Source: Terfezia claveryi (taxonomy: Eukaryota > Ascomycota > Pezizomycetes > Pezizales > Pezizaceae). Taken from it: a DNA stretch of 64,000 bases. A program made the translations under genes and the position numbers. Below are positions 11,401-23,776 of the stretch, piece after piece. How positions within the stretch are numbered: the stretch's first letter is position 1; each line of letters starts with the position of its first letter. The notes beneath the pieces are model-generated. The model was not told where the DNA came from. It saw nothing but the letters and a program-made list of their open reading frames with translations, and made no database searches. The stretch lies in NCBI GenBank assembly GCA_015179025.1, contig WHUX01000220.1:1-64000 (forward strand), written 5' to 3'.

Positions 11401-11606
11401 GGGATATAGAGCGAAGGGAAAATGCGCGGGAAGGGAGGTATATATACAGGAAAACCATAATTACCAAGGCCGACTGCTAAGGCCGACAATATAGACTTTC
11501 CGAAGAGAATGAGATAAGGGATAACCAGAGAAGTGGCATGACAGTGATCAGCCCCCTGTCGCACATGGGTGCCGTACTATTCAATGCCTGGGCTGGTAAT
11601 AGTCAT

Positions 11607-12240
11607 CATCACAAAGGAATATAGTTTGCCTTTATGGCATCTGATGCCTTCGGTGCCACTAATGACAAACTGCCAGTTACCAGCGCACTCCGCTGTTTCT
11701 CTGTCTCCCCGATGCTGGCTCTTCACAGGCTGCCTGCTGATGCTGGCACCACATGGTCCTCCTCCTGACCCTGACATTCCTGCACAATCATCAGGAATGA
11801 GCTCTGACGCTATGTCTTGGGAGGTACCGCCCTGGCTCCATGTTTTCTGAGGTGGCGCCATGATGCGTGTCTTTAATATCGACGCCCTGGCATAACTACC
11901 TGATAGGCAAACCACTGTGTGCACTCAAAGCATGGAGGTGATAGTAACTATACATTGTAAGAACTATGTACGTTTGAATTTCTATAAACATAGCTGAGCT
12001 ATATATGCACTTCCAACAAACCATTCCCTTATGCATCCCACTTGAACTCATCCTGCACATATGCCTCCAAAAATCCTAGCGGTTCCCTGATCTGAGCTGT
12101 CTGCAAAGTCGTTATCGCCATGCTTTGATCTAATAATATCTATATAGCTATTAACAACAGAATGCTGATATCGCGAGACTGCATATGCCTAGAGCTACCC
12201 AATTGCTGGCTGATATAGTCATCTACTGCCATGAGTAATG
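11607..12240 (-). pseudogene. Inverted gene copy in left arm of foldback A
   Basis: Read outward on the minus strand, a frame opens MAVDDYISQQLGSSRHMQ near 12235 and continues through TLQTAQIREPLGFLEAY. A second segment (from about 11924 down) ends in NWQFVISGTEGIRCHKGKL. The two segments are in different frames, so an intron or frameshift separates them. The right arm encodes nearly the same protein. The 3' end is cut at the element border. No family is recognised. Confidence 0.5.
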
Positions 12241-12251
12241 CCTATTACTAG

Positions 12252-13620
12252 AGCAATTAGCTATGCGTTCCCATAAAGTCCATGGATTTGCTGGCGAGTT
12301 TACGTACCTAAGTATGTCTACACATATAGATGGGGAATATCTCGGAAGTGCACTTGCAGAGTCCTAAGAGCAATTAGCTATGCCTTCACATACAGTCCAC
12401 AGATTTTCTGGCGAGTTCACGTACCTGGCTATGCCTGTGTCTGTACATATAGATTGGGGATATATTGGAACTGCACTGGCAGAGTCCTAAGAGCAATTAG
12501 CTAGAGTCCGCTGGTTTTCTGGTGAGTTCACATACCTGGCTATGCCTATGTCTGCGCATATAGATTGGGGATATATCGGAACTGTACTGGTGGAGTCCTA
12601 AGAGCAATTAGCTATACATTCACATAGAGTCTGCTAGTTTTCTAGCCAGTTCACGTACCTAGCTATACCTGTGTCTACGTATATAGATTGGAGATATATT
12701 CGAACTGCACTGGCGGAGTCCTAAGAGCAATTAGCTATACATTCACATAGAGTCTACTGGTTTTCTGGCCAGTTTACGTACCTGGCTATGCCTGTGTCTG
12801 CGCATATAGATTAGGGATATATCAGAACTGCACTGGCGGAGTCCTAAGAGCAATTAGCTAGAGTCCGCTGGTTTTCTGGTGAGTTTACGTACCTAGCTAT
12901 GCCTGTGTCTACTCATATAGATTGGGGATATATTGGAACTGTATTAGCGGAGTCCTAAGAGCAATTAGCTATACATTCACATAGAGTCTGCTAGTTTTCT
13001 GGCCAGTTCATGTACCTGGCTATGCCTGTGTCTGAGCGTATAGATTGGGGATATATTGGAACTGCAGTGGCTGAGTCCTAAGAGTAATTAGCTATACATT
13101 CACATAGAGTCCACTAGTTTTCTGGCGAGTTCACGTACCTGGCTATGCCTATGTCTGTGCATATAGATTGGGGATATATTGGAACTGCACTGGTAGAGTC
13201 CTAAGAGCAATTAGCTATAGTCCACTGGTTTTCTGGCGAGTTCACATACCTAGCTATGCCTGTGTCTGCGCATATAGAATGGGGATATATCGGAACTACA
13301 CTGGCGGAGTCCTAAGAGCAATTAGCTATACATTCACATAGAGTCCACTGGTTTTCTGGCCAGTTCACATACCTAACTATGCCTATGTCTGCGCATATAG
13401 ATTGGGGATATATCGGAACTGCACTGGCGGAGTCCTAAAAGCAATTAGCTAGGGTCCGCTAGTTTTCTGGCAAGTTTACGTACCTAGCTATGCCTGTGTC
13501 TGCGCATATAGATTGGGGATATATCGGAACTGCACTGGCAGAGTCCTAGGAGCAATTAGCTCTACATTCATATAGAGTCCGCTAGTTTTCTGGTGAGTTC
13601 ACGTACCTAGCTAGCTATGT
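12252..13620. repeat. Tandem array, left arm of A (about 11 units of 110-122 bp)
   Basis: Units start GAGCAATTAGCT and include TTTTCTGG, GTACCTGGCTATGCCTGTG, ATATAGATTGGGGATATAT and GAGTCCTAA. Some units lack a short CATTCACATAG segment, which explains two length classes. Confidence 0.9.
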
Positions 13621-13949
13621 CTCCACATATAGATGGGGGATATCTCGAGAGTACACTGGGGGAGTTCTAACCTCAGCTTGACTTGCTGCCAACTGGCTGG
13701 TTGAGTTATCTGTGCAAAGAGGGGGCACCCTTGCTCTTGTGTTCAGTTCGTTCACGCATGCCTGGATATATGTCTCGGTTGACGCAGGCGACAAATATGT
13801 ATGATTGGTGGGAAGGTAGATTGGCGCATGCTGGTGTGACAGATCAGCATATACATGTTTCAGGCCACATATGCCCGCCAGCCATGAGATTACCGAAGTG
13901 GGTAATAGGTATGAAAGAGGAGCCCTTATGGCAGGCTTGTAAATATGGA

Positions 13950-15240
13950 CTTGTTTATGTAAGAAACTCATGCTTTGAGATTTATATATATATATATGTA
14001 AGAAACTCATTCTTTTCGAGGCTTATATATAAATATGTGACAAACTCATACTTTTCGAGGCTTATATATAAATATGCGAGAAACTCATGCTTTTCGAGAC
14101 TTATATATATATATGCGGGAAACTCGTGCTTTGGAGATATATATATATATATATGCGAGAATCTCGTGCTTTGAGACTTATATATATACTCATGCTTTTC
14201 GAGGCTTCTAGAAATATATGCGAAAAACTCATGCTTTTATGACTTATATATATATATGCCAGAAACTCATGCTTTTCGAGGTTTCTAGTATATATGCGAG
14301 AAACTCATGCTTTGTGACTTATATATATATATATGCGAGAAACTCATACTTTTCGAGGCTTATATATAGATATGCGAGAAACTCATGCTTTTCGAGGCTT
14401 ATATATATATATGCAGGAAACTCGTGCTTTGGAGATATATATATATATATATGCGAGAAACTCATGCTTTGAGATTTATATATATAGTCATGCTTTTCAA
14501 GGCTTCCAGATATATATGTAGGAAACTCGTGCTTTGGAGATATATATATACTCATGCTTTTCGAGGTTTCTAGATATATATGTGAGTAACTCATGCTTTT
14601 GAGGCTTATTAGTATATATGCGGGAAACTCGTGCTTTAGAGATATATATATATATATATGAGAAACTCATGCTCTTGAGGCTTATTAGTATATATGCGGG
14701 AAACTTGTGCTTTGAAGATATATATATATATATGCGAGAAACTTGTGCTTTGGGATTTATATATATACTCATGCTTTTCGAGGCTTCCAGATGAAACTAA
14801 TGATCTGTTTCTCATATATATATATATATAAGTCTCAAAGCATGAGTTTCTCGCATATATATCTAGAAGCCTCGAAAAGCATAAGTATATATATATCTCC
14901 AAAGCACGAGTTTCCCGCATATATATATATAAGCCTCGAAAAGTATGAGTTTCTCGTATATCTATATATAAGCATCGAAAAGTATGAGTTTCTCATATAT
15001 ATATATATATAAGCCTCAAAGCACGAGTTTCTCGCATATATATATATATATATCTCCAAAGCACGAGTTTCCTACATATATATATATAAGCCTCGAAAAG
15101 CATGAGTTTCTCGCATATCTATATATAAGCCTTGAAAAGTATGAGTTTCTAGCATATATATATATAAGTCTCGAAAAGCATGAGTTTCTCGCATATATAT
15201 ATATATATAAGTCTCAATGTATGAGTTTCTCACATAAACA
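13950..15240. repeat. TA-rich hairpin array at centre of A
   Basis: Many copies of GAGAAACTCATGCTTTTCGAGG separated by TATATATATA runs of about 10-20 bp. The orientation inverts near 14800. Long open frames across it (IYIYARNSC-like) follow from the periodicity and are not genes. Confidence 0.85.
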
Positions 15241-15589
15241 AGTCCATATTTACAAGCCTGCCATGAGGGCTCCTCTTCCATACCTATTACCCACTTCGGC
15301 AATCTCATGGCTGGCGGGCATATGTGGCCTGAAACATGCATGTTCTGATCTGTCATACCAGCGTGCGCCAATCTGCCTTCCTGCCAATCACACATATTTG
15401 TCAGCTACGTCAACCGAGACATATTTCCAGGCATGTGTAAACGAATATTACACGAGAGCACGTGCGCCCTCTCTTTGCACAGGTAACTCAACCAGCCAGT
15501 CGGCGGCAGGTCAAGCTAAGGTTAGGACTCCCCCAGTGCACTCTCGAGATATCCTCCATCTATATGCGGAGACATAGCTAGCTAGGTAC

Positions 15590-16460
15590 GTGAACTCGCT
15601 AGAAAACCAGCAGACTCTATGTAAATGTATAGCTAATTGCTCTTAGGACTCCGCCAGTGTAGTTCCAATATATCCCCAATCTATATGCGCAGACACAGGC
15701 ATAGCTAGGTACGTGAACTCACCAGAAAACCAGCGGACTCTAGCTAATTGCTCTTAGGACTCCGCCAGTGCAGTTGCGATATATCCCCAATCTATATGTG
15801 CAGACACAGGCATAGTTAGGTACGTGAACTGGCCAGAAAACCAGTGGACTCTATATGAATGTATAGCTAATTGCTCTTAGGACTCTACCAGTGCAGTTCC
15901 GATATATCCCTAATCTATATGCGCAGATACAGGCATAGCCAGGTATGTGAACTGGCCAGAAAACCAGTGGACTCTATGTGAATAGATAGCTAATTGCTCT
16001 TAGGACTCCGCCAATGCAGTTCCAACATATCCCCAATCTATATGTGCAGATACAGGCATAGCCAGGTATGTGAACTCGCCAGAAAACTAGCGGACTCTGT
16101 GTGAATATATAGCTAATTGCTCTTAGGACTCCGCCAGTGCAGTTCGGATATATCACCAATCTATATGCACAGACACAAGCATAGCTAGGTACGTGAACTC
16201 GCCAGAAAACCAGCAGACTCTAGCTAATTGCTCTTAGGACTCCGCTAGTGCAGTTCCGATATATCCCCAATCTATATGCGTAGACACAGGTATAGCCAGG
16301 TACATGAACTCGCCAGAAAACTAGTGGACTGTATGTGAAGGCATAGCTAATTGCTCTTAGTACTCTGCAAGTGCACTACCGGGATATTCCCCATCTATAT
16401 GTATAGACATACCTAGGTACGTGAACTCGCCAGCAAATCCACGGACTTTATGGGAACGCA
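15590..16460. repeat. Tandem array, right arm of A (about 8 units)
   Basis: The inverse of the left-arm array, with the same internal words in reverse complement (TTAGGACTCCGCCAGTG, ATATCCCCAATCTATATG). It has fewer units than the left arm. Confidence 0.9.
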
Positions 16461-16485
16461 TAGCTAATTGCTCTAGTAATAGGCA

Positions 16486-17117
16486 TTGCTTATGGCAGTG
16501 GATAACTACATCAGCCAGCAATTGGGTAGCTCTAGGTATGTGCAGTCTTGCGATATCAGCGTTCTGTTGTTAATAGCTATATGGATATTATTAGATCAAA
16601 GCACGCTGATAACGACTTTGCAGACGGCTCAGATTAGGGAACCGCTAGGATTTTTGGAGGCATATGCGTAGGATGAGTTCAAGTGGGATACATGAGGGAA
16701 TAGTTCGTTGGAAGTACATCTATAGTTCAGCTATGTATATAGAAATTCAAACGTACATTGTTCTTGCAATATATAGCTGCTATCACCTCCATACTCTGAG
16801 TGCACACAGTGGTTTGCCTATCAGGTAGTTGTGCCAGGGCGTCGATGTTAAAGACATGCATCACGGTGGCACCTCAGAAAACATGGCGCTAGGGTAGTAC
16901 CTCCCAAGACATAGCATCAGAGCTTATTCCTGATGATTGTGTAGGAACGTCAGGGTCAGGAGGAGGATCATGTAGTGCTAGCGTTAGCAGGCAGCCTGTG
17001 AAGAGCTGGTGTCGGGGAGACAGAGAAACAGTGGAGCGCGCCGGTAACTGGCAGTTTGTCATTAGTGGCACCGAAGGTGTCAGATGCTATAAAGGCAAAC
17101 TATATTCCTTTGTGATG
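16486..17117 (+). pseudogene. Inverted gene copy in right arm of foldback A
   Basis: The plus-strand counterpart of the left-arm gene. It opens with AVDNYISQQLGSSRYVQS, runs through REPLGFLEAYA, and in a later frame reads VISGTEGVRCYKGKL up to the element border. Stops occur in both copies. Because the copies diverge outward from one centre, a transcript through the whole element would form a long hairpin. Confidence 0.5.
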
Positions 17118-17120
17118 TTT

Positions 17121-20100
17121 CTAGTTTCCATCATGAATATCATTCTATGTATGGAGATTAATACGGTTATTAACAATGTAAAGCTCTTGATTATGAATGG
17201 AGATGAGATGGGCCATACCCTCTATATCTATAATTCTCATTACCTGATTCTTCTTCGGCAAGCCGACGCGCACCATGCCCTCTAGGCCATCTGGCGTCGA
17301 TGAGCCGACTACTATCATTAGTGAAACATGTGTAAGGTAGTACGTATCATTATTTTCTACTCGCAGTTTGAACACGGAATTTAGTTGGGCAGGAACCCTG
17401 CCGTCAAGTCCATCACGGGCTTTCCCTGGTGCGGACTTACGCCATCGCATGAATACCCAGTCATGTCTTTCATCTTAGTTTCGGAACTTACCTCCAGTGT
17501 ACTGCAGATGGTATATCATGTACCCATCATCATTGAATGTGGGAACCGTGACTTGGAGGGTGTTAAATACCTCCACCAAGGTGTGTTGTAGACGTGTAAC
17601 GTCGGATTCTAGGTCGGGGAACTGGGGATAATTGCGTGCAAGAAAGGTACTTGTAAGACTGAGTAGGTCAGGTAGCTGGTATAGTGCCTGCAATATTTGC
17701 AGATTATGTATATCTTTTGTATTTATCGGCCTTTGCAACTTATGTCTAGACTGGTCAGGGGCAGCTTCTCTCGGCAGATGTATACCCCATGTCGTTGGAT
17801 GAAGGATGATTCGTATTTCGTTAGGTATATGGGGAAGCTCTGTGACCCATTGGGCAATATTCTTCTCGCGCATGGTAAAATTGTGTGCTCGCGTGTAGGT
17901 CGGAATCACTTGAGGTACCGCATTGACATGATTGCTCCACCGGTATCCATCCTTGAGAGGCTTATGTAAAGCCTTACAGATATCTGTCAAAAATTGTGGC
18001 AGAGATCCATATTCCGCAATTTGATCCGCAAAATGCGAAATCAAATGCATTTTTGGAAAATTGTAGTGCACCCCACTGGTCAGCATGTCATGGACCAATT
18101 CCTCCGCCTCTTCCTGTAGCTCCTGCTGTAGCTTCCACCATTTTGTTTGGGTTGTTAGACGTGATTCATCTAACGCAAGCAGTCGGAGATGTTCCGCATG
18201 GAGGTCTTTCGATGCCAACATTGCTGCGGCTTTAGAGGACTTGGATGCTCGAAACCAAAGAAATAGTTCCTTGTATATATGGAAGTTCTCAAGATAATCC
18301 TTCATTGATTGGATCGTTCCCGGGGTGTGGACTTTGTACTGTGCAATTAGGATAAAGTCAGTGATATACGTAACACATAATATTGCCTTATAGCATGATG
18401 CTTTATGTTGGGTCGCAAGAGCAGGGGCATCGGAGGTTCAACTGAGTGCAGCAGCAAATACTGCCAAAAGTACCCGTAGTAGGTTCCATATTTCTTTCCC
18501 TTGCCATTGGGAGACAGATCAGTATGCATTGTTTGGTCTCGTAAACCCTAGAAATGGTGGCAATCGGGACCAAATGTGATCGAAAACTGTAAGGCGTCCG
18601 ACGTAATCTAGGAATTCCTAGATCCATTTCATCAAGTGTTTTAGCATTCCAAGATACAGTGTGTGCAATGTATCCCCACGAACAAGTTTATGGGGTTCGA
18701 GGTTGGGGATATGCCAAAGGGCATTGTTGATCTACTTGACTCTGTCGATTTGTAGTACAGCCTGGTTGGACTTGCAGTATGCGGTGGCATACCGGAAGTG
18801 TTGCCGGGGGTTGTATGGCATATCTGGGAGGTCTCCAAATTCATTTGGGGGGGCAATGCAAACTGGGCAACGATTGGTGAGAATGCTATGAATCATGACA
18901 TTCTCCATGTGATCGGCCAACCAAGTAGAGAGTCTAGGTACACATTTGTATACCTTCTTATCACAGAAGACCTTTTCTATCCCTTCCTGACATCCTGCAT
19001 TGGCCAAAGGGCTGAGGATGGAACTTAGAATCTCATGCGTGACCTGGAGGGCGTCCAATTCCTGTGCTTCGACTGGGTTGCCAGGAATCTTGTTGAGATA
19101 CTTAGGGGGGATGGGTAATAGTGCAATTAGGATCCAAGTATTCATAGTTGGTTTATTGTATATGGTGGACTTGATGTTCCCTATGCTCTTGTATAGGGGC
19201 CACAATTTCTTGTCCCCAGAAAAGTTTGTAAGATGGGTCTGGTCCGATGCCAAAAGGACGGGGACCAGTGTAGACCCGATGGGAATGAGCTTTTATAAGA
19301 CGTAAGCAAGGAGCCATGGTAGGATAATTAGGGAACATGCCTGTTGCTCCCACCACTAGGTTGTGATATTCATCTCGGAATATATTCAGTCATTATCCTT
19401 GTTAAATAACCTCATCGGTTCCCAGACCACATGGGTCACAAATGCTCTCTGCCGCAAGAGATATTTAATACAATCTACTATGTTCCGATAGTAGAAATTA
19501 GACTTCGGATGTAACGCATATTGCACAGATCCTGTGGTCCACTCAGGATCCGCAACCATTTTGTCCATTTGCTTCTATAATGTGTACCCGATTTGAACAA
19601 GACCTTTGACGTCAGACTGACGCTGGGTATACTTAGCAATAAGTCGTCATGGAAGAAACCATCAATCCTGTGCTTTGGAACCTTGCTAGAGGTAAAAAAG
19701 TGGGCAAGCTTATAATCCCGTGCATTGAGAAATAGATAGAGGTGATTGTACCTGACTATACACTGATTCACAAATGATACTCGCGTACACGCTGTCCAGC
19801 CTGATATCTGGCGGAAGGCTGCCTAGTGACGTCAGTGGTGTATGGATATCCGTTAGTAGGGGGTCGGTGGCGGGGTCAACAGTTCCAGGAATGGGTTTTG
19901 CATCAGACTTATTTCCGTAGTCTTCAACCTCATCCTGCTCCACCTCCTCAAGGCTGGGACCGTCAATATCATCCTCCTCAACTGGCGAAAAATGTTTGTC
20001 AACTTCCTATTCAAATTCATCAAATTCAGGAATGCCTCCGTAAAACCCTTCAGCTTTAACAGTTAGATATCAGCAATGCTTCAGCAAGAAGCCTTACCTT

Positions 20101-20305
20101 CGTAGGTCAATTCTCCACCTGGTTGTTCACCTGATTTTTTAAGGGAGGCCTCGGTTTGCTGCGGACCGTAGGTTGGCCAACGTGCAGGAAGGGTGAATAT
20201 CTGTCTGACTTTGTCGCGTTGTTTATGCTCTAGATGATTAGAATATTCACCCCAAGAAGCATACTTACTATTACATCAGGGACAGTAGGTTTTCGTAGTG
20301 TTCAT
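17121..20305 (-). pseudogene. Plavaka-type transposase, copy 1
   Basis: The frame starts at 20305 with a C2H2-like finger (YCP-stop-C...H.LEHK), as in Plavaka transposases. A 44-nt intron (20097-20054, GTAAGG donor, CTAAC branch) follows, then an acidic stretch. Further on come the conserved Plavaka blocks: ASDQTHLTNFSGDKKLWPLY with SIGNIK (about 19250-19150), NRCPVCIAPPNEFGDLPDMP, and near the carboxyl end NFPKMHLISHFADQIAEYGS with KPLKDGYRWSNH (18305-17475). The carboxyl end runs to TAG at 17121-17123. Several stops and frameshifts make it inactive. Gene X lies divergently upstream at 35876, separated by about 730 bp once G1 is removed. Plavaka elements belong to the CACTA/EnSpm-related DDE transposons of fungi. 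Confidence 0.9.
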
Positions 20306-20452
20306 TTCGGAGGTTATGTAATTTTACATTGTCTTTGGTGAGTGGTATTGTTGGTAAGTAGTGTCAAAGTAAAGTTTATATCAAGCTCATCAGGAGTTTG
20401 CTTAGAGCCGTTAGGTTTAGACATAAATAAGCTTTGTATTAGTTGGCAAATA

Positions 20453-20503
20453 TAAAAAAAAAAGTCAAAGACTGTGTACGGAATCGAACCTGTGCATTAG
20501 ATA
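20453..20503 (-). other. tRNA-like sequence, 3' half (B box and T-run), split by G1
   Basis: The minus strand carries GGTTCGATTCC (plus 20480-20490), a perfect tRNA B box, then T10 (20453-20462) like a Pol III terminator. The matching A box, TGGTGCAGTGGTTAAG, lies at 35378-35393. The gypsy element G1 sits between them. A related, unsplit sequence precedes Plavaka copy 2 at 48221-48301. Confidence 0.6.
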
Positions 20504-20508
20504 CCTAC
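20504..20508. repeat. G1 target site duplication, left (CCTAC)
   Basis: CCTAC is repeated at 35344-35348, directly after the right LTR. Five bases is usual for Ty3/gypsy integrases. Confidence 0.95.
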
Positions 20509-20978
20509 TGTTACGGCGTTAATTTACTTGCGAGGTATTTGACACTCGAACAGGCTTGTTGAGTGTCAGCGTGGTATTTGACACCCGAATAGGCTTGTTC
20601 GAGTGTCAGCATGGTATTTGACACCCGAACAGGCTTGTTCGAGTATCAGCGTGGTATTTGACACCCGAACAGACTTGTTCAGAGTGTCTTAATACTAGAA
20701 GGGATTAGAGAGGTGGATCGCGGAGTATCACCTGCGATCGTAGGTGACGTCAAGTTAGTTGGGCGCCACTCCTTTGGCCACAGCAATCGTATATATAGGA
20801 AGCCGTAATTGTCGTTTCTTGTTCTTGTTCCTTACGCAATGTCTTGTATTATAACCTTGGTAATACAGACTCTGCCTTTTGTCTTGATACTTCAATCTAC
20901 AGTTATAGTCTCGTCTTCGTGCGCTCCTTAGAGTCACGTCTTTAGTTATAGCCACAGCCAACGACTCACGCCGTTACA
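20509..20978 (+). repeat. G1 5' LTR
   Basis: Contains four imperfect repeats of TATTTGACACCCGAACAGGC with TTGTTCGAGTGTCAGCG, each able to fold through GAACA/TGTTC, in its first 190 bp. Ends CGCCGTTACA. The sequence after it does not show a standard tRNA primer-binding site that I can name. Confidence 0.95.
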
Positions 20979-21027
20979 CTACGTTCCGTCGATACACTCC
21001 ACTGAGCGCAACCACTACCTATGAACA

Positions 21028-22233
21028 ATGACTCAGCCTGTTGTTGAATTGCCGGCCGCTATTGTCGACCTAGTTCCTCGTTTGCGAACTGCGTTGAATT
21101 CAGTAAACCAGGATTACACCGGAATACTCAATGAAACTATTACCCTATTAGATCAGCTATTAGGGCTACCAGACTGACAACAAGATGTCGTAAGATTACG
21201 AACCCAAGTAACGAACTTAATGAATCAACTTACGGCACGGCAACAAGAAGACACAACCTTACACACAGCCACTCAAGAGTTACGAAATGAAGTAACTACT
21301 CAAGAGACAGTAATTAATGAGCTTCGAACGCAGTTGAAAGATATGAGGGCTATCAATGCGACTTTGGCTCGGTTACAACTAGGAGAAGGAGGGGGTCGTT
21401 TAGAGAAGATACCCAACCCAGAAAAATTCTCTGAAAAAGACCGAAATAAGCTGCGTCCTTTCCTCACCTAACTACAACTAAAGGCTGCTACTTATAGTGA
21501 TGAACAAGCAAAACTTCGACTAGCAGTAAATTCCTTAGCTGAAGATGCCCTAAATCAGGTTACCCCTTACGTTGAAAACCATACGGTGAACTTAATCAAC
21601 CTAGCAACACTTATTACCATTCTTGAAAATGCGTTCGGCGATCTAAATCGAGTAGCCAATGCAGAGTACAAACTACAAACTATGATTCAGGGGGCCAGAG
21701 AGTTCGCTACTAATTTTGCAGAATTCCAACGATATGCAGCTGAAACGAGTTGGGGTAATACGGCTAAGTTGACAGCTCTAAAGCGCGGACTTTCCTACCA
21801 ACTACAACAAGATCTCATCGCCATACATCCTGAGCCTACGGAGTTTAACGAGTATGTGGAAGTCTGCCAAAGGCTAGATACTCGTCGCCACGCGCTACAA
21901 ACCCAAATGCGTAATCGTGTTGGACCAACGCCCCGAATGATACCACGCCCTACCACTCCTGCTCCAGTTAACCCCCAAATAGTTCAAACTCCCTCTACCT
22001 CGACAGCCATGGGTACTCACCCTGGGCCCATAGATTTGTCTGCAGGAAAGAAGAAGATATCTCCAGAGGAAAAAGCAAAGAGAATGGCTGAAGGAAGGTG
22101 CTATTATTGTGGAGGAATGGGACATAGAGTCAGAACTTGCCCACACATACAAAAACGTACTCTACAAGCTGCCGAAATGGTTATGGAAACCACGAATAAG
22201 GGACTAGAAGTTGAGGAACAGGCAAAAGAGTAG
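21028..22233 (+). pseudogene. G1 gag
   Basis: ATG at 21028 opens TQPVVELPAAIVDLVPRLR. It is followed by a heptad-like glutamine-rich segment, the capsid-like core (about 21586-21890) and a zinc knuckle CYYCGGMGHRVRTC at 22099-22140 (C-X2-C-X4-H-X4-C). TGA at 21175 and TAA at 21469 interrupt an otherwise continuous frame and fit CGA-to-TGA and CAA-to-TAA changes. The frame ends TAG at 22231. Pol follows in the -1 frame with a short overlap around GGCAAAAGAG. Confidence 0.9.
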
Positions 22234-23776
22234 CCTCACCTCAGAGGGATGGCACTGAGCTGAGGCAGAATAAATTTCTGGACTCTTTAAGCATTTCCAG
22301 TTCGTCTTTGCAGTCTTCGGAGGAAGAGTTTTTGGATGGGAATCACCTTGTAGTTAGTTGTGAATTAAACGACCATGGTTCCAGAATCCTTACTCATGCC
22401 CTGATAGACTGCGGAGCAACGGGTTATGCATTTATAGACCAGGAATTTGCAAGCCATCATCAACTCCCCCTTTATAAACTCAATAATCCCCGAACACTAG
22501 AAGTCATTGATGGGCGACCAATCGAGTTAGGGACAACCACACATATTAGCAAGCTAAAGCTAATAATTGATCAGCACCAAGAGAAACTTCTACTGTTTAT
22601 TACCAAACTAGGCCACTACCCCATAGTATTAGGACTTCCATAGCTATGACGTCATGATGTGAATATCCGTTTCGCTAAGAACACTATTACTTTCGACTCT
22701 GATTTTTACCTCCACCGTTGTTGTGAAAAACCCTTGACCATAAAGGGTATCTCAATTCCAGTTCCAGAAAACCCTCGAATTGCCCTCATTGTAGGATCAA
22801 CCTTTAGTCGCCTAGTTAAAAAAGCAAAGCAGATGGAAACAGCCTTTCGGACAACTATCTATGAGCTTAATATGGCTTTAAAAGATCCTGAACAACAACC
22901 TAAGACGGAGGAGGATAAGATTAAGGAATTAGTGCCTTCTGAATACCACGAATTTCTCCCATTATTTAAGAAGGCTATTGCGGAAATCCTTCCCCCCCAT
23001 CGACCTTACGACCATAAAATTCCTCTTAAAGAAGGATTTACTCCCCCTTTTGGACCTCTATACTCCCTATCAAAACCAGAGTTAGAGGCTCTTAAAGTAT
23101 GGCTGGAAGAAAACCTGTCTAAAGGATTTATTCGTGCCTCTTCATCTCCCGCAGGTGCACCCATCTTATTTGTTAAGAAGAAGGATGGGTCTTTGCGTCT
23201 TTGTGTGGATTATCGTGGTCTTAATAATGGTACTATCAAGAACTGATACCCACTACCCCTTATACGAGAGACTTTGACTAGACTTTCTAAGGCACGATAC
23301 TATACGGCTCTTGACATTAGAAGCGACTACAACCTCATCCGGATGGCGGAAGGAGAGGAATGGAAAACAGCGTTCCGAACTCGTTATGGCTTATACGAGA
23401 CCTTAGTTATGCCTTTCGGCCTCACAAATGCTCCTGCCAGCTTCCAACATTTTATTAATGATGTTCTCCATCCCTTCCTTGACAATTTCTGTATGGCTTA
23501 TCTTGATGACATTTTAATATATAGCGATACCCTCGAAGAATACCGAACACATGTTACCAAGGTATTGCAAGCTCTCCAAAAAGCCGGCCTATACCTAAAA
23601 CCCGAAAAGTATGAATTTCATAAGACCACGGTCCACTCCCTGAGCATGATTATCTCAGCAGAAGGGATACAAATGGATCCAACTAAAGTTAAGGCAGTAA
23701 TGGACTGGGAATCCCCAATTAACCTTCATGATGCTCGTGCTTTTCTAGGATTCGCCAATTTTTATCGCCGGTTTAT
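22215..23776 (+). pseudogene. G1 pol, part 1: protease and reverse transcriptase
   Basis: In the -1 frame to gag. The aspartic protease shows HALIDCGATGYAFID (about 22396-22440) and ends YPIVLGLP. RT begins with a [14 protein letters not shown] block, has CVDYRGLNN, and carries the intact catalytic YLDD at 23499-23510. In-frame stops occur at 22641, 22647 and 23244, where W, R and R are expected. The reading breaks at FYRRFI (23776) where G2 inserted, and resumes at 32738. Confidence 0.93.

Larger units (their letters stand above)
10596..11606. mobile_element. Element B1: left half of a palindromic element
   Basis: Closely matches the left arm of the complete palindromic element B2 (38821-41265) in the same order: a GCGTCC-rich end, a unique block with GCTATAGGTTCTA and AATCGCTCTCTTCTACAATG, a 12-bp minisatellite, and a distal block with AGACTTTCCGAAGA and TACTATTCAATGCCTGG. 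It stops where foldback element A begins. No right arm follows. Confidence 0.75.
11607..17117. mobile_element. Foldback element A: 5.5-kb near-palindrome
   Basis: It begins CATCACAAAGGAATATAG and ends with the inverse CTATATTCCTTTGTGATG. Both arms carry, outside to inside, a gene-like block of about 630 bp, an array of roughly 110-122-bp tandem repeats (more copies on the left), a unique block (13680-13950 and 15240-15545) and a TA-rich hairpin array meeting near 14800. Arm lengths differ mainly through array copy number. No target duplication was found. The left edge abuts the B1 half element and the right edge is 3 nt from the stop codon of Plavaka transposase copy 1. Confidence 0.85.

Noticed and set aside
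12252..13620. Regular repeats suggesting a CRISPR array
   Set aside because: Units are contiguous 110-122-bp tandem repeats without unique spacers, in a eukaryotic context.
13960..15240. Many overlapping frames rich in IYIYARNSC or YIYKSQSMSF
   Set aside because: They arise from the repeat period and TA runs, occur on both strands, and have no domain resemblance.
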